From: Globodera rostochiensis
Lineage: Eukaryota; Nematoda; Chromadorea; Rhabditida; Heteroderidae
DNA: 64,000 bases
Assembly (NCBI GenBank): GCA_018350325.1
Contig: JAEVLN010000006.1
Coordinates: 3,400,056-3,464,055 of the forward strand
Reading direction: 5' to 3'
The notes beneath the pieces were generated by a model. The model was not told the origin of the DNA, did no database searches, and saw only the letters and a list, made by a program, of their open reading frames with translations. Position numbers and translations under genes: made by a program. Shown here in pieces: positions 38,501-50,760 of the stretch. Position 1 is the first letter of the stretch. Each line of letters opens with the position of its first letter.

Positions 38501-41276
38501 GAAAACATAAGGAAATTGCATTAAATTGAATAATGAAAATTACATTAAATTCAATAATGAAAATACATTAAAATGAATAATGAATATATTAAATTGAATA
38601 AGATTAAAATAACACTACTCCACGGCCTGCGTCTTGCATAACTCCATGATGAATTCACTCTGTTGCGGTCGACTGCGCAGAAAAGAGTCCACCTGAAGCG
38701 CAACCACAGGCCGAGGGTACAACCGAATTGTCCGAGTGTGCTAAAGTAAAAATATAATAATTTATGTTATTAATATAACCAATTCCTAATTTAAAATTTT
38801 GTTAAAATTTGAAAATAAAATTAGTTTAGATAACTTTAAAAAAAACTATTCACTGATTTATCTTCAAACAAATAAAACGAGGTTTAGCATAAAATTAAAA
38901 TTATTTATGATAAATTGCGACCTCGCTGAAATTGGCAAACACGTTCGGCCCATTGTAAAAATGAATCTAAATTTTGAGTTTTTCAATTTTTACAAAAAAT
39001 TAGTTAGCTCCCTACCATGGCTACTCTGCAAGCCACGTCAATTTTATCACCGTCAATGTTTATAGGACCTTCAGCTCCTGTATTCTCACACTTTTGCCGA
39101 CCCAAGGCTCGCAAAAATTCCTCCTGAAAATTTAAATGTTTTATTTAATTTACTAAAATTATTTATGCACCTTCAAATTATTCGCTTCCGGTTGCGGCAT
39201 TTGCGGTACGTGAACGGTTGGGTCAGTGGGTGGGCAAATCTCATTGGTGTCTAAATCAACCAGCAGCACGTCCGATGGGACTTGGATGCCCTTGCAGGGG
39301 AAGAATGAAGCTGGCAATCCAATGACTAAATTTGGCCACTAATATATTAATAACAAAAATCTCAAATATATGCTTATAATAAATTATTGAATTTTTAGTT
39401 CTCATCTCACTATATGGAGTAGGTGCAAGTAAAAGTTGCTCCGCGGACGGCATAAATGCGGGCAGAAGTGGTATCACCGGGAACATATACCTGCGCATAA
39501 TTAAAAAAATAATTAAATTTTCAATATTAAAATTGCGAGCGGCACATACTCTAGCGGATACAGAAGTGCCACCAATGCCTTCACACACACACTGACTGCA
39601 TTACAGTTGCGAGACTGCAAAATCACCTGAAGTCATTATTGTTAATTAATACAGAGCCGCACTTACTTTGTATTCAAGCATTATTGCAGAAAGTATTTGA
39701 AGAACGGCACCGACTTGAAGCAGTTCAAGCGGTAGATGTAATGGAAAATCTACCAGGGACAGACGTGTGTGGTCAGGCAATGCAAATTCCATTGGATTTG
39801 GCATTAAATCGGCAGGAAGCACCTAAATACAAAAAAAACTTAATTCAAGTGTAAATTTTCAATAAGCTTTACCTCAAGCAACAATTTCGTTTTGCCAGGC
39901 ACGGGCACTGGCGAACTGAGCAACGCAAATAACCATGTTTCAAGCTGACATACTTCTTGCATAACCTGTTTTTGGCAAAACAAAAATTCTCTTATTTAGG
40001 TAACTAGGTATATTTTTTAAGTTGGTTAACAATCTTACAATTTTAGTCATTTTTGAATTAAACGCGTACTGAGTTTGGAATGGACATGCCCTGGGGCCAA
40101 TGGCCAGTCAGTACGGTCCAAACTGAATCTCGAGGCAATGTCTCGTCCTGGTTGGCCCGTTGATTGCAGCAGTTCACCAATTGCCGGAACAGAATGAGCA
40201 GGTCACGGAAGGAGGATAGAAAAGGGTGATGACTCAACTAAATATTCGTATTAATTTCAATCCCTAAATATTTAACAAAATTTTTCTTTAATATTTTAAT
40301 TTCGATTTTACAATTACTATTTGGTTTCATTATTTTTACCATGCAAAGTGAAATTAATGAAGCGGAGCTGTTTGAGTTGTTGATATGTGATGAGGACGGT
40401 CGATGTGAATGTTGTGATTCTATTTGTCCTGTTGTAACGGATCCATTGGGAAGGTGGAGGCGTCTCTCGCTCAATGAAGCTGAGATTTTTTTTAAATTTT
40501 AACAAACGCTTTAAATATTTTTCGCTTTTATTGGCCCTAATTAGGTTTTATAAAATTGAAAAAAAATCATTGGTACAAAATTGGAAGGCATTTGTTTAAG
40601 AAACATTTTAAAATTTGATTGTTAAACCAGTATTGAGGAAGAAATTCAGCGTGACGCCAAATCGCACTTTGGCCGAGTCCTTATCGGTGAGTGTAAACAC
40701 GAAAAAGGTGGCCTCGTTGAAAGCATTCCTGAGAAACGAAAACATTGAATATAAAGTTTAATGAAAAAGTTCATTTTTAACCAGAATATTTTTTAATGAT
40801 TTAGAAAATTTTTGAAAATTCACAAATTTGACAATTTTACCTTTTTTTCAGTTGCCGAAATGCGGAGCCACTGAAGCGCACACACCCTTCAGGTTGGCAA
40901 AAATATGTCACATCGCGTGGGAGCTCAAAGTCTCGGTGGTTTTCGCTAGGATACCTTACAAATTTTTTGTATTTTTTATTATTTTTCCATTTTTCTAAAA
41001 CCTCCTCAACAGTTCGGGGTGGCTAACAGTGCCCCCGGGGATAGCCATTGCGCCTCCACCTCCGGCCACACTAATTTGCCCAGACGGCGGGTGCCGTCGT
41101 CGTCGAATAGTCGCATTTGGCCGGCGCCCAACAATTGCAATATCTTATTAAATTTATTTTTGTTTATTAATTATTCATTTTTAACGATTTTCATTACAAT
41201 CAATTAGGCGGGGGCAAAGAGATTGTTCGGCAGAAGTTCGACCTGGTTGGAATAAACGATTTTTGACATCGATCAT
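32531..41276 (-). CDS. aex-3: MADD / Rab3 GDP-GTP exchange factor, DENN-domain protein (AEX-3 orthologue)
   Basis: The first exon (41276-41198) starts [19 protein letters not shown] and ends CPRLID, matching the MADD start. The next exons give [19 protein letters not shown] and [11 protein letters not shown] (uDENN). 39490-39405 has [19 protein letters not shown] then LLLAPTPY, the cDENN hallmark. [20 protein letters not shown] (about 36650-36590) continues the conserved part. A Pro-rich segment (35340-35580) and Gln/Ser-rich linkers follow. The C-terminus has [20 protein letters not shown], then [13 protein letters not shown], and ends [19 protein letters not shown] with stop at 32531. MADD activates RAB3/RAB27 on synaptic vesicles and is needed for neurosecretion in C. 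elegans. Many introns of 50-100 nt separate about 30 exons, not all placed exactly. A small MITE (35914-36073) lies in one intron. Confidence 0.92.
35914..36073. mobile_element. hAT-like motif-iterating MITE (160 bp), TIR TAGAGTCCGG
   Basis: TAGAGTCCGGAC at the left, CCGGTCTCTA at the right. The interior repeats CCAAAA and AACCCAAAA around GGACC. Flanks share TTTATAT (7-8 bp, imperfect). It is inside an AEX-3 intron and belongs with the TAGAGCCCGG subgroup seen at 15047-15920. Confidence 0.65.
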
Positions 41277-43496
41277 TTTTTGAATATTTATCAAATTTTC
41301 TCGCGCATTTTGATAGTTTCAAATCTAAAATTGCATGAAAATAAATAACAAAAATTCAAATCCAGAATAAACATAAATTTCTTGAATATGCGAAACGGTA
41401 AAATAATTTTGTTTACGTAAGGCTCTATGGCCAAATGCCTTTCCTCATCCCATCAGTCAGCACTAATTAACTTGGATGCGGCACAGTGCCTAAGGGCATG
41501 TGTTTTATGGCAATTTATAAATCCACTTGCAAATGCATGCCAAAATAAGAATGATTAGAAAAGTTTATCTTTTTGTTCAATGCATCAAATTTTTGAAGAA
41601 TTTTTTTAGACAAAAATGGGGAAAATTTTGTTTTCTTTTCAGTAAGCTCATAATTCCGTTTATGTGTAATTTTAATTAAATTTTCTGGCTGGTTAACAAA
41701 AACAAATTTGTTTAAGTCAAATTTCATTAAATGAAATTGCAAATAAAATTTGTTCAGGCGGATGGCGCATGTGATAGACGAATTTTTATATTATTTGCTC
41801 TTAATCCGGAAATTTCATAACTTTTATGTCCGTGACAAATGAGGAAATAATTAGTTAATAAAGTTTTTGATATGAATTGATTTAAAACGTTTAAAAATGC
41901 TATACAAAAAACAAAATATTATTTTGCGGAGAGAATGTAAATATTTCTCGTAAAATAAAAATGTCATTTGCATATTGGATGTGAATATTTATGTATAACA
42001 CAAAAACGATGGTCGTCGCTCGGTTAAAAGCGTAAAAGTGGACAAATAACCTCTATTTCAGAATGCTTGAATAATTTAAGCTAAAAGTTCAAAAATTTAC
42101 CTAAGGATAAAAAAGTATTCAAATAAAATACATAACCAATATTTAGTCGAGCAACAAGAAATATTTGAAATTGCTACCTCTAAAATTGAATTCGTAAAAA
42201 TGATTTTGTTGCTAAGTTACTTGGCAGACCAATTTCAAGCATTAATTTGTAAGTGAAATGGCATTATGCAAATTCGTTCCCACGTTTCGCGAGACACGTT
42301 GTCGCTTAATCGAAATGTGAAAAAAACAGTTTTAAAAAAATGAAGAAATAAAAAATATGAAAAAATAAAAATTATTTAAATAAGTAGTATTGAATGCTTT
42401 TCTCGTTCCAATTTCGAAATCAATCCTATTCTCGGGAACAGTGGGAGGTGGGCGTTGCCGAGAGCGGAGAATGAGTAAACGGAATGGGTTGGAGCAAAAG
42501 CGAAAGATAAGAAGCAAGAAAATACGAAAAATCAGCCTACCAACAACACGCCTGCAGGCAGCAAACATATATTGGGCCTCAACAATCCCTTAAATTGATG
42601 CTGTCTGTTCCGACCAATGTGATTGCCCAATGGTGAAGCGTATGGCACGCACGCGCGCGCGAATGCAAACGTGCCGCGTCCGCTTGGCCATAGAAAGAAA
42701 TGTTGTGGCCAAGTGTAGCAGCAATTAGTTGAAGTGCATACAGAGAAAGAGAGAGTCGAAAATAAGCGAGTAGTGGTGCGAATGACATATAGTAAAAGAG
42801 GGGAGAGAATTTTCTTCGCGCGCCTTGGTCATAGAAGGAAAATGAAGCAAAACAGAGAAAGAAAGAAAGAAAACGCGAAAGAAAGATGAAAAGGGAAGCA
42901 GAGACGTTATGCATTTCCAATGCTTTTTGTTATTTTGAGACAGTTTCTGGCAGTGTTGATAGCGCGCCGTTGAAAATTTTTTTTTAAAATTATAAACGTA
43001 TACATACACTAATTATGCCTCTCCAAATTTTACGATTTAGTTCATTTAAAGACGAAACTGCCCTGTTTAATATTGTTAAGGCGCCAAACCTTGAGCGCCT
43101 CAACGAACCTCCCCGAATTTTTAAGGTTTTTTTCTATTTTAAAACCTTATTTTGAAATGCAAAGATTTGTACAAATAGGTAGGTGGTTGCAACGGCTCCC
43201 GAGGTTTTCGTGCCCGGCCCTTAGTCAGGACGAATTTGTAAATTTCGTCAATTGGAAGATTTCTTTATTGATCAATTAATTTGAAATTCAAAATATCTTT
43301 TACAAAATCAGAATGAGAGTACAACAGATAAAGTAAAAAAACAAAAAAATATTTCAAGAAAGAGCGCAGCGGACTAACTAAAGTCGGACAAATGCCAAAA
43401 ATTAAACAAATATAGAAATTAGGTTTCATGATTCCAGAAAATCTTGGTCTGCTGAACTCAAAATCATAATAAAGTTCATAAAAAGGCCAAACATTT
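41277..43496. other. Upstream region of aex-3; no supported gene
   Basis: AT-rich for the most part. A more GC-rich, purine-rich stretch (42400-42900) with an ACGCACGCGCGCGCG run could be promoter DNA. ORFs here are low-complexity on one strand and lack domains. Confidence 0.45.
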
Positions 43497-44905
43497 TCAA
43501 CATTGAATGTTTTCTTTATTTGGCCCGGCAAATTCGTGCTGTAGTTTGTATTTGAATTTTGGACCGAAATTCGCCTCAACCATATCGCCAGAGTCCTTCA
43601 GTGTTACGCACGGATATAAATCTGTTTGGCGGGCGAACAAATTAGCTGTATCTATAATGCAAAAATTATTAATCTTTTCAGGACATTTAAAGTATTAGTA
43701 TATTTAAAAAATTTTTTATTATATTTATAAAAGCTATTAAGTTTTTAAAACATTTTGATTCTCACACAATCGTTCCCCGTTTTTTGTATAAATAATTTGA
43801 CGTGTTGCCAAATTGACACCACATCCAATTGTGTCGCCGGCTCCAAATTTGGGCTTATCCGCCTTATGATAGCTACCAACAGAACGGAAAATGCCGTAAC
43901 TGTCGTATGCAAAGCTTTCCACACAGCTTCCAACAATTTCGTCCAACGGCATCATTCTTGTTGCAAGACCAATGCGAAGGTCTCTTGAAATAAAATCATT
44001 TCAAAAAAATATCAAATAAACTCATGCTCATAATCCCAAATCAAACAAGATTTTTTGGGCTTGTCCAACAAATTCTGCCAAAATTTGTTATATCCGAATG
44101 GTATGCAAACTTACATAGGAGTTATGGCGCTAGCTCAAAATGCCAATTAGGCCTAAAACGGTCAAAATGCCAACGTGCTGGTTGGATATTGACCGTTTAG
44201 GCCTGGTTGGCATTCGTTTTGACAAGGGAGTTATTTTTGGTGCGGATCCCGCACTGTCGCAACATCGAAATTTTTGTCAAAAAATTGGAAAATAAAACAA
44301 TGAAGATACAAAAATGAAATAATTATAGAAATTGATAGACTCACCGGCCTTGGTGTATCTTCACTTCGTAATAAAAGAGTCCACAATGAAGTGACAACAT
44401 TGATTTAGCTCGCACAGTACAGCCACCAAAATCATCTTTGAAATTTTGTCATAATTAGTTTGAATTTAATTAAGTTATATAAATTGCACCCGCACATCAA
44501 TCAGAATTTAATGAAATTCGCAATTAAGAATCGTTATAATTATTATTTATTATGCCTACTTCCATTTTTTTCGAGACAAAGGATCTTCAAGCAATCGGGC
44601 CTTATCAAATGAAGCTTCTGATGACAATCATTAGGGTTCCAATGATTTTGTGCCAAATTCTGTAATTAAACTTATTTTAACAAATAATAATCATGGTTAA
44701 AACTATGTAAATAGTTTGAAAAAAATCTAAGAATTTTACTAAATGTCCCTAGTACCTTCATCGTCCGATGTGGCAGAAACTTATATCTATCTGAAACATA
44801 ATAGGCATAGGCATTCTTGTTTGAAGCTAAAAATTCGTAAAATTAAACTGTTCCATTTTAACTACCGGTTGAATCGGAACTGGTGCTTTGAGTAGGCAAA
44901 TTCAT
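43497..44905 (-). CDS. SPRY-domain protein without signal peptide
   Basis: Six exons link in phase from MNLPTQSTSSDS at 44905 to the stop at 43497. Motifs in order: NHWNPNDCHQKLHLI, SMLSLHCGLFYYEVKIH, DLRIGLATRMMPLDEIVG, YGIFRSVGSYHKADKPKFGA, GDTIGCGVNLATRQIIYTKN, and LYPCVTLKDSGDMVEANFGP. These form a complete B30.2/SPRY domain of the RanBPM-like type that is strongly expanded in cyst nematodes (SPRYSEC effectors). Here the N-terminus is short, polar and has no signal peptide, so the protein is more likely intracellular than a secreted effector (inference). A 101-bp MITE sits in the intron between the third and fourth exons. Confidence 0.85.
44126..44226. mobile_element. Hairpin MITE (101 bp) with exact 8-bp TSD
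   Basis: GGAGTTAT flanks both sides (44118-44125, 44227-44234). The interior is TCAAAATGCCAA, TAGGCCTAAAACGGTCAA and the inverse of both, so the element folds into one hairpin. It lies in a SPRY gene intron. Confidence 0.75.
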
Positions 44906-46777
44906 CGTCAAAATATCACAAAATGCCGAATTAATCAGAAAGTATTGGCCTAATCAGAATTTATAAAAAATGTGGAGATTGGTTTCGGAATAAAGCCTTC
45001 AAAATCATTAAAACCAGAGTTCCCAAATGAAAACTCATTTTGCACATTTTTATCTAACCGACAAAAAATGATTTAAAACAGGGTTTCATCTTGTTATGGT
45101 TAGGCCTCAAGAGTGTTTGAGAGGGCGCTTTGATAAATATTTTCAATTTATAAGATCACCATTTCCAAGGACTATTCTTTGAAGATAAGGATGTATAGAA
45201 ACCCTGATTTGAAATGATCAACTCATTTGTAACCCATGATCAATGAAACAATTCTGTGCCGATATGTTGCACAAAAATTCCAAAAGCCTTAATTCTTTTT
45301 GATAATTTAGCCTCATTGGCCGCTAGGCTAAAACCTCAGATTTGGGAACACTGAATAAAACATTATTTAGTCATCAATTAATTAATTATTAATGAATTTT
45401 TTGGAAAGATTCAAAATATTTTTATTAATTAAAAGATAAAATATAAATTAAGTGCAAAAGAATAAATATGCACATAAATAGCGAAATATGCACAAATATG
45501 CAAAATATGCACATGGAAATGCGTTTTAAACGCTTCAAACCAAGCGGAAACACGTTTTTCGTGCGTTTCAGACCGTTCTCAGTTCAGGAAAAAAGTGCAT
45601 ATTTTTGGACTCCCTACTAATAACTACAAACGGCGTTAATGGGTGTTTGGTGTCCACATATAAATTTTTTTTATTGATACGGACGGGAAGACAGCATGGA
45701 AAATCGATAACGAAACGGACAATGTATTTGAATTTTCTCATTTTATGATGTTCATTATGTGAATAGAGTCAAAATTTTTACCGACTAAAACGTAAAATAT
45801 AACTAAAAAACCCCAAAATATGTGCTAAAAACACCAAAAAGTGCCAAAACATGGATTAAAAATGTGCTAAAGTGATCAAAGCCATCCAATTATGCGTTAA
45901 AACCAAATATTCGTAATCTTCATCAGTTTCCCCCCTCTCCCTTTTTTGCATGAATCAAAAATAAAAATTTTTCGGGAAATAATGGATCTTTAGGGGGTGC
46001 TTTGGTCCAAGAATAAGGTTAATGGTGCCCCCTAACCGAATTGTATAATTTTAGGAGTATTTCAGAGCTTCCATACGTTCTTGGATGCCAAGGACAGTCC
46101 TTGAAAATAGACCTCGATCTTGGAAAATTAAAATTCCATATCCAAGAATGTCCTTGAAAAATGAAGATTTGGCTGCAAGTTTAAATATTTGTTATTTTAA
46201 CAAAGGAACCGAACTGCATTTCCTCGCTCTAAAATCCCATTCTTAGGCATTTTTATCCCGGTTAATCCCGACCCTACCGGGATCGGGATTTTCGATGTTT
46301 CAAAACCAGGATCGGGATTAAGATTTCCCGAAAACCGGGATCGGGATTCCAAAAACCGGAATAATCCCGACCTACTCTATTTCGAAAAAAAGCCAAAAAA
46401 TGGCGGCGCTGATGGCCTAGCGCTCAAGTAGTTGGTATTGAGATGGCCGGATGGGATGAGTTAGCCTAGCTGTTGAAGCTACGGGATTTTTTTCAAATTT
46501 CAAAAATGCCTTCGGTGCATATTTTGGGATTTTTGGCAAATTTGATGCATATGTATTCCGGAATTCTTGGCCCATTTGGCCTTTTTTGGAGCATATATAT
46601 ACGCAAATTTGACCATTTTTGAAGCATATAAATCCGGTCTCTAATAATGAGTTTCGAAATTTAAAAATTTGGCTTTTCAATAAAATGTCCGGAAATCCGG
46701 CATCCGGTTACATCTCTGGAAGAAAACTCTGATTTTCTTAAACTATCATACCTATATATTTTTTAATTCAACGATAT
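44906..46777. other. Intergenic region with a GGGATCGG-iterating patch
   Basis: AT-rich without supported exons. A motif-iterating patch at 46255-46375 repeats CCGGGATCGGGATT and its variants and ends ATCCCGACCTA; no target duplication was found. Shorter motif repeats of ATATGCACA occur near 45470-45510. Confidence 0.45.
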
Positions 46778-47076
46778 TTAAAAGTTTTCTTTGATCACAC
46801 ATTCAAATTGCATCAATTCCTCACGAGATAGACCAACGGAACTTTTTGAAGATGATTGATTTCTCGACAAAGTCAATCGCTTTTTGAATTTCTGGAAGCG
46901 GACCTGAAATTTTAATTTTTAAAAGAATTAGGAAAAGCGGAAATTTAAATTATTTATTTTTTTATTTTTTTAATTGTTTATTTACATTAGGCAGCTGCGC
47001 GTAGAACTCTTTGTCCAGCATTGCTAGCTGTTCCTCTCGACTGTTCAAGTGTGTACGATTGAACAGTGATTCATAC
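46778..47076 (-). CDS. Candidate 3' exons of an unrecognised gene
   Basis: Exon 47076 to about 46987 (YESLFNRTHLNSREEQLAML then DKEFYAQLPN) joins in phase 0 to an exon ending at 46778 (LTLSRNQSSSKSSVGLSREE then LMQFECVIKENF). The phase match and biased composition support coding, but no domain is known and no upstream exon was found; the region above is filled by an inverted-repeat element. It may be the truncated end of a gene. Confidence 0.35.
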
Positions 47077-47142
47077 CTATATTTAAATTTAAGTTTTTTT
47101 GTTAATTAATTGAAGTCTGACCAGAAAAATATTTCCTAAAAA

Positions 47143-47800
47143 GGTGACCGATCGTTTGGGTAGTGGATCCTTTGGGCAGTGGATCGATTGGGCAGTGATC
47201 CTTTGGGCAGTGACTTTTTTTGCGAAAATTAATTAATCAGTCAATTACTTTTAAATATTTTTTATATAAAAAAACTTTTAGTTGGTTTATTATTTTTTAA
47301 ATAGAAATATGCTAAATAAAATGTTGCTTTGATGATGTTGACTGATTCTTATTAATATGATGGAACAATCCGGGCAGATAAAGAATGGGGGGGGGCGGGT
47401 GGCGGGGAGACAGAGGGGGGGGGGGGAGGGATGGCCCAAACAACTTTAGGTCCAAACAACTTTATTTTCGCACAATTATTCATAATTTATTAACGATAGA
47501 CTGATATTTTTATTTTTTTTCAAATTCTAAGATATGAATAGTAGTGAAGTCATTTCAAAAAAAGGCAAAAGCCTTCTAACTCGAGAAGGCTTCGATTATC
47601 AGTTTGAAGCGGACAACAAAGTTGAAGACAACATGCAAATTTGCAGAAACTGTTTGCAATTTGATAATAGAGCAATGGAGTATTTGCGTGCCGTTTCATA
47701 TCATCTGGCACGCCCCAATTAATTTTCCCTTATAACTTACAAACAACTTGTACTCAAAAAATTATTTTTTAAAATTATATTTCACTGCCCAAAGGATCCA
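47143..47800. mobile_element. Inverted-repeat element carrying a FLYWCH-like ORF
   Basis: GGTGACCGATCG and three copies of TTTGGGCAGTG(G)ATC at the left are inverted at the right as CACTGCCCAAAGGATCCAAC. Inside, the plus-strand ORF 47534-47722 (MNSSEVISKKGKSLLTREGF then DYQFEADN) resembles the first half of a FLYWCH zinc finger, a domain often found in mutator-like transposons. It also holds G-runs near 47390-47430. No clear target duplication was found. Confidence 0.4.
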
Positions 47801-48197
47801 ACTCAGTATAAAAAAGGGCGGTTTCAAATTTTCTAGTTTGAATTTTTTGGCGAAAATTCAAATTCAAACTCTTACCAGCAAACTGAAGCGCCTAAATCAA
47901 ACTCGGGTAAAAATTTGTTGGCAAACATATGTGGCCAACATAACAAATTTGGCGCCAAATCTTCCATGCCGAGCACACAAACGCCGTGTCTCAAATAATT
48001 TGAAGTGCATTCCTTTGGATATTGTGCCCAAACAACTGCTCTTAAATTTAAATTTTAAGCTTTTTGAATGAAAAGTGGGTATTATGTATTAAAAATATAA
48101 ATTACTCCCCCCCCCCCGCAAATTTCAGACACAAAGCTTTTGAAAATTTAAAAATATCTTAATTTATAAGTGCGAAATATTCTTGGATTGTTACTCG

Positions 48198-49929
48198 TTA
48201 TTCTTTAGGATTTTTATCGCCCAGTCCCAGTTTGACTGTGGACCGTGTCATCTGTTCCACTTGCTGCCTTTTTTCAATACAAATTTGAGAGGCTCCGCCG
48301 GGAGCCTCAATGATATCGGCTGAGTTCAAAGTTGGGAACAAAAGTTCATCCCGTCCAAATCCCACTTTATTTAAGCGCCTTACCTAAATTTTAAAAAAAA
48401 TTGAAACAGAGATTCGGCCTACAAATCATAAAAGTTACCAGTTCGGTTAGGTTCAATTCGCGCATCACATATTCGACCATAGGCCTACTTAAGGTTGCTG
48501 CCACGCTTCCTTTTGATAATGAAATGTTTTGTGAACTCAATTCTGTCATTTTGGTGGCTAAATAATTAATATTAAATAAATAAATATTAAAAAATTTTAA
48601 CTTAACTTAAATTAATTATTTTAAAACTAACACACAATTATTAAAAAAGGACAATGCCGAAACGGTCCAATTCATATCGCGATTCATTCTTATTCCTGGG
48701 CCCATAATTTCAGCGTCGTTTGTACCGTTCATCCATTGGAGAATTTGAATGATTTGTGTTCGAGTTTTAATTGCGGTGTCATGATTCTAAAAATATTTGC
48801 TACAATTTAATTAAATCATTATGCTTATTTATGTAAAATGTAAGGTCTATTTTAAACCAAATTAAATTTATAATAAAAATGCTTGTTTACCTGTAGTAAG
48901 CTTACGTATTTCCATTTCCTGCTCGGCTCGGTCAGCCGTGTCAAACAGTCCAGGTACGCCTCCGTCATGCCTTCCCCCGCACTGGTCATTTGCCGTTCAT
49001 CGCCAATCAAAATGTTGGGGAAGCAGTGGGAAAGAGCATGAATTTGACGCTTGAACTGCGCGTTCGAGTTGGTATCCATTACGTAACAGTACCAATTTTG
49101 TGGCGAATAGGTGGCAGCCAATTCCATCTCCAGAAGGGGATAGTCCTGTAAAAAGGGCATTTTTAAATAAATAGTTCAGGGTTGGAAATTGCAACTTCTC
49201 CCATGGATTTTCGAAAATTTTGCCGTTTTTCGATTTTCAAAAATGCAATTTTTTTTTTGCGAATTCTGCTTTAGTAGCGGTACAGTTGGAACCCCTCGTA
49301 TATGATTTCGACCTAAAATTTTTCAAAACGACGCTCTTTGCAAGAAGCGCCAAAGAAATACTCTTTTAAAAAGAATCGGGAGTAGGCTTTTATTTAAATA
49401 ATATGATTTTCTTAAATACATAAAATACATTTTGAAATAGGGAATACAAAAAAACCTTGTAAATTGTTCTCGCTTGTGCTAATGGGAAATCTTCACTGTC
49501 CGGGATTTCATCCATAAAATAATTCCTTGATTTAATTGCCTCACAACTCATCTCAAGAATTTGATTGGTTTGGCCAAAATCAGATTGAACCCGATTCTTG
49601 GCCATCTTTGTAAGATATTCTGAATCGCCTTGAAGTATACAGTAACAGTCCAACTGTGCATTCTGTGCAGGAAGGGCCCATCGTTTGAATGCGTTGGTAT
49701 TAGATGAAAACATTAAGTTTTGATTCTAAAAATAACATAAATTCGATTTCAAGTTAAAATAATTTTTTAAACATATAGGTTAAAAAATTATTATACTATT
49801 TTAGGAATTTTTACGGCATAAATTTTTCCCAATTACCTTCTTTTCAAGCAGTACAACGATCATATAGAGAATAACATTCAAAATAATGAGACATATTGCA
49901 AGAAACAATTTTTTCGGCAGTGTAAACAT
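48198..49929 (-). CDS. GT14 family beta-1,6-N-acetylglucosaminyltransferase (core-2/I-branching)
   Basis: Exon 1 (49929-49837) encodes a type II signal anchor (MFTLPKKLFLAICLIILNVI). Later exons give QLDCYCILQGDSEYLTKMAK (stem and first conserved Cys), DYPLLEMELAATYSPQNWYC, ALSHCFPNILIGDERQMTSA and SRKWKYVSLLQNHDTAIKTR (core of the DUF266/GT14 fold), SLSKGSVAATLSRPMVEYVM, then GFGRDELLFPTLNSA and stop at 48198. Order, length and phase are consistent with a complete Golgi enzyme that adds branching GlcNAc to O-glycans. The usual acidic pair of the family is represented by GRDE instead of the more common PDE. The donor substrate is inferred from the family. Confidence 0.85.
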
Positions 49930-50189
49930 TGCTCGCTGTTTTATATTGAAACTCGAGAATAAATTATAATTGGGAATTTAAAGAGGTTGGATCAGATTTA
50001 TATAATTATCAGTTTTGTGATTGTTTTGGCTATAAAGCCTAAAAGTTTTTTTAAATTGGCTAGAAAGTAATAAAATAACAAATGTGGATTCCAAATTCGC
50101 ATTCACCAAGTGAGCTGAAGCTCTAGCTGAGCCACCTTCTTGAATTAATTTTTTCGTTCATCGGCAGAATAACTATCGTTTCGTGTTGG

Positions 50190-50760
50190 ATGTTTTTTGT
50201 AAATATTATTGAATTTATATTTGGATTAAATGGCGAGAATGGAACGCAGAACGAGAGGATTAAAAGTACCAAACTTTATGAACAGGAATTGGAAGAGAAA
50301 ACCCGGAAAAATTTCCATCTGTGTACATAGCTCACAAAATGCAAATTCACTAGTCTTAATTGCTTATTATTTTTTTGAAAATTATAACTGTATTTTTGAA
50401 AAATGCCAAAGAAGAAAATTTCAAGGATATATTTTCAGTCCAATTTGTTCATAACATAATCGTACTTTCTAACGGTTCCGCTATTTTACTTAAATAAAAT
50501 TAACTTTTAACCACGATGACTAATTTCAGAAATCAAAGCTATAAATAATACTTTTATCGGTTATAAAGATCGAAACATGCCAATTTTACATTCTACATCA
50601 AACTTATGCATCCGTCCAGGTAAGCGATGCTATTGGTCTTTGCTTCAACCAATTTTGGGACCGAAATTGTATCAAACTCTTATAGGCTCATTATCCAGCG
50701 TAATTCCAAGAAAACACGCCGATGAACCATACGATTATATTTTGGGGCCAATTGGTTGAA
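50190..50760 (+). CDS. Weak candidate small gene, divergent from GT14
   Basis: An ORF from ATG 50190 (MFFVNIIEFIFGLNGENGTQ, signal-like start) ends at a stop soon after KTRKNFHLC. A downstream exon 50529-50620 is flanked by AATTTCAG and a strong CCAG/GTAAGC donor and joins in phase to 50689-50760 (SLSSVIPRKHADEPYDYILG then PIG). The link between the first ORF and these exons was not found. The last exon overlaps the end of the minus-strand gene at 50691, so at most one of the two is right there. Confidence 0.3.

Noticed and set aside
42579..43009. Hydrophobic and Ser/Phe-rich ORFs upstream of aex-3
   Set aside because: They come from purine/pyrimidine-skewed DNA; no splice partners or known motifs.
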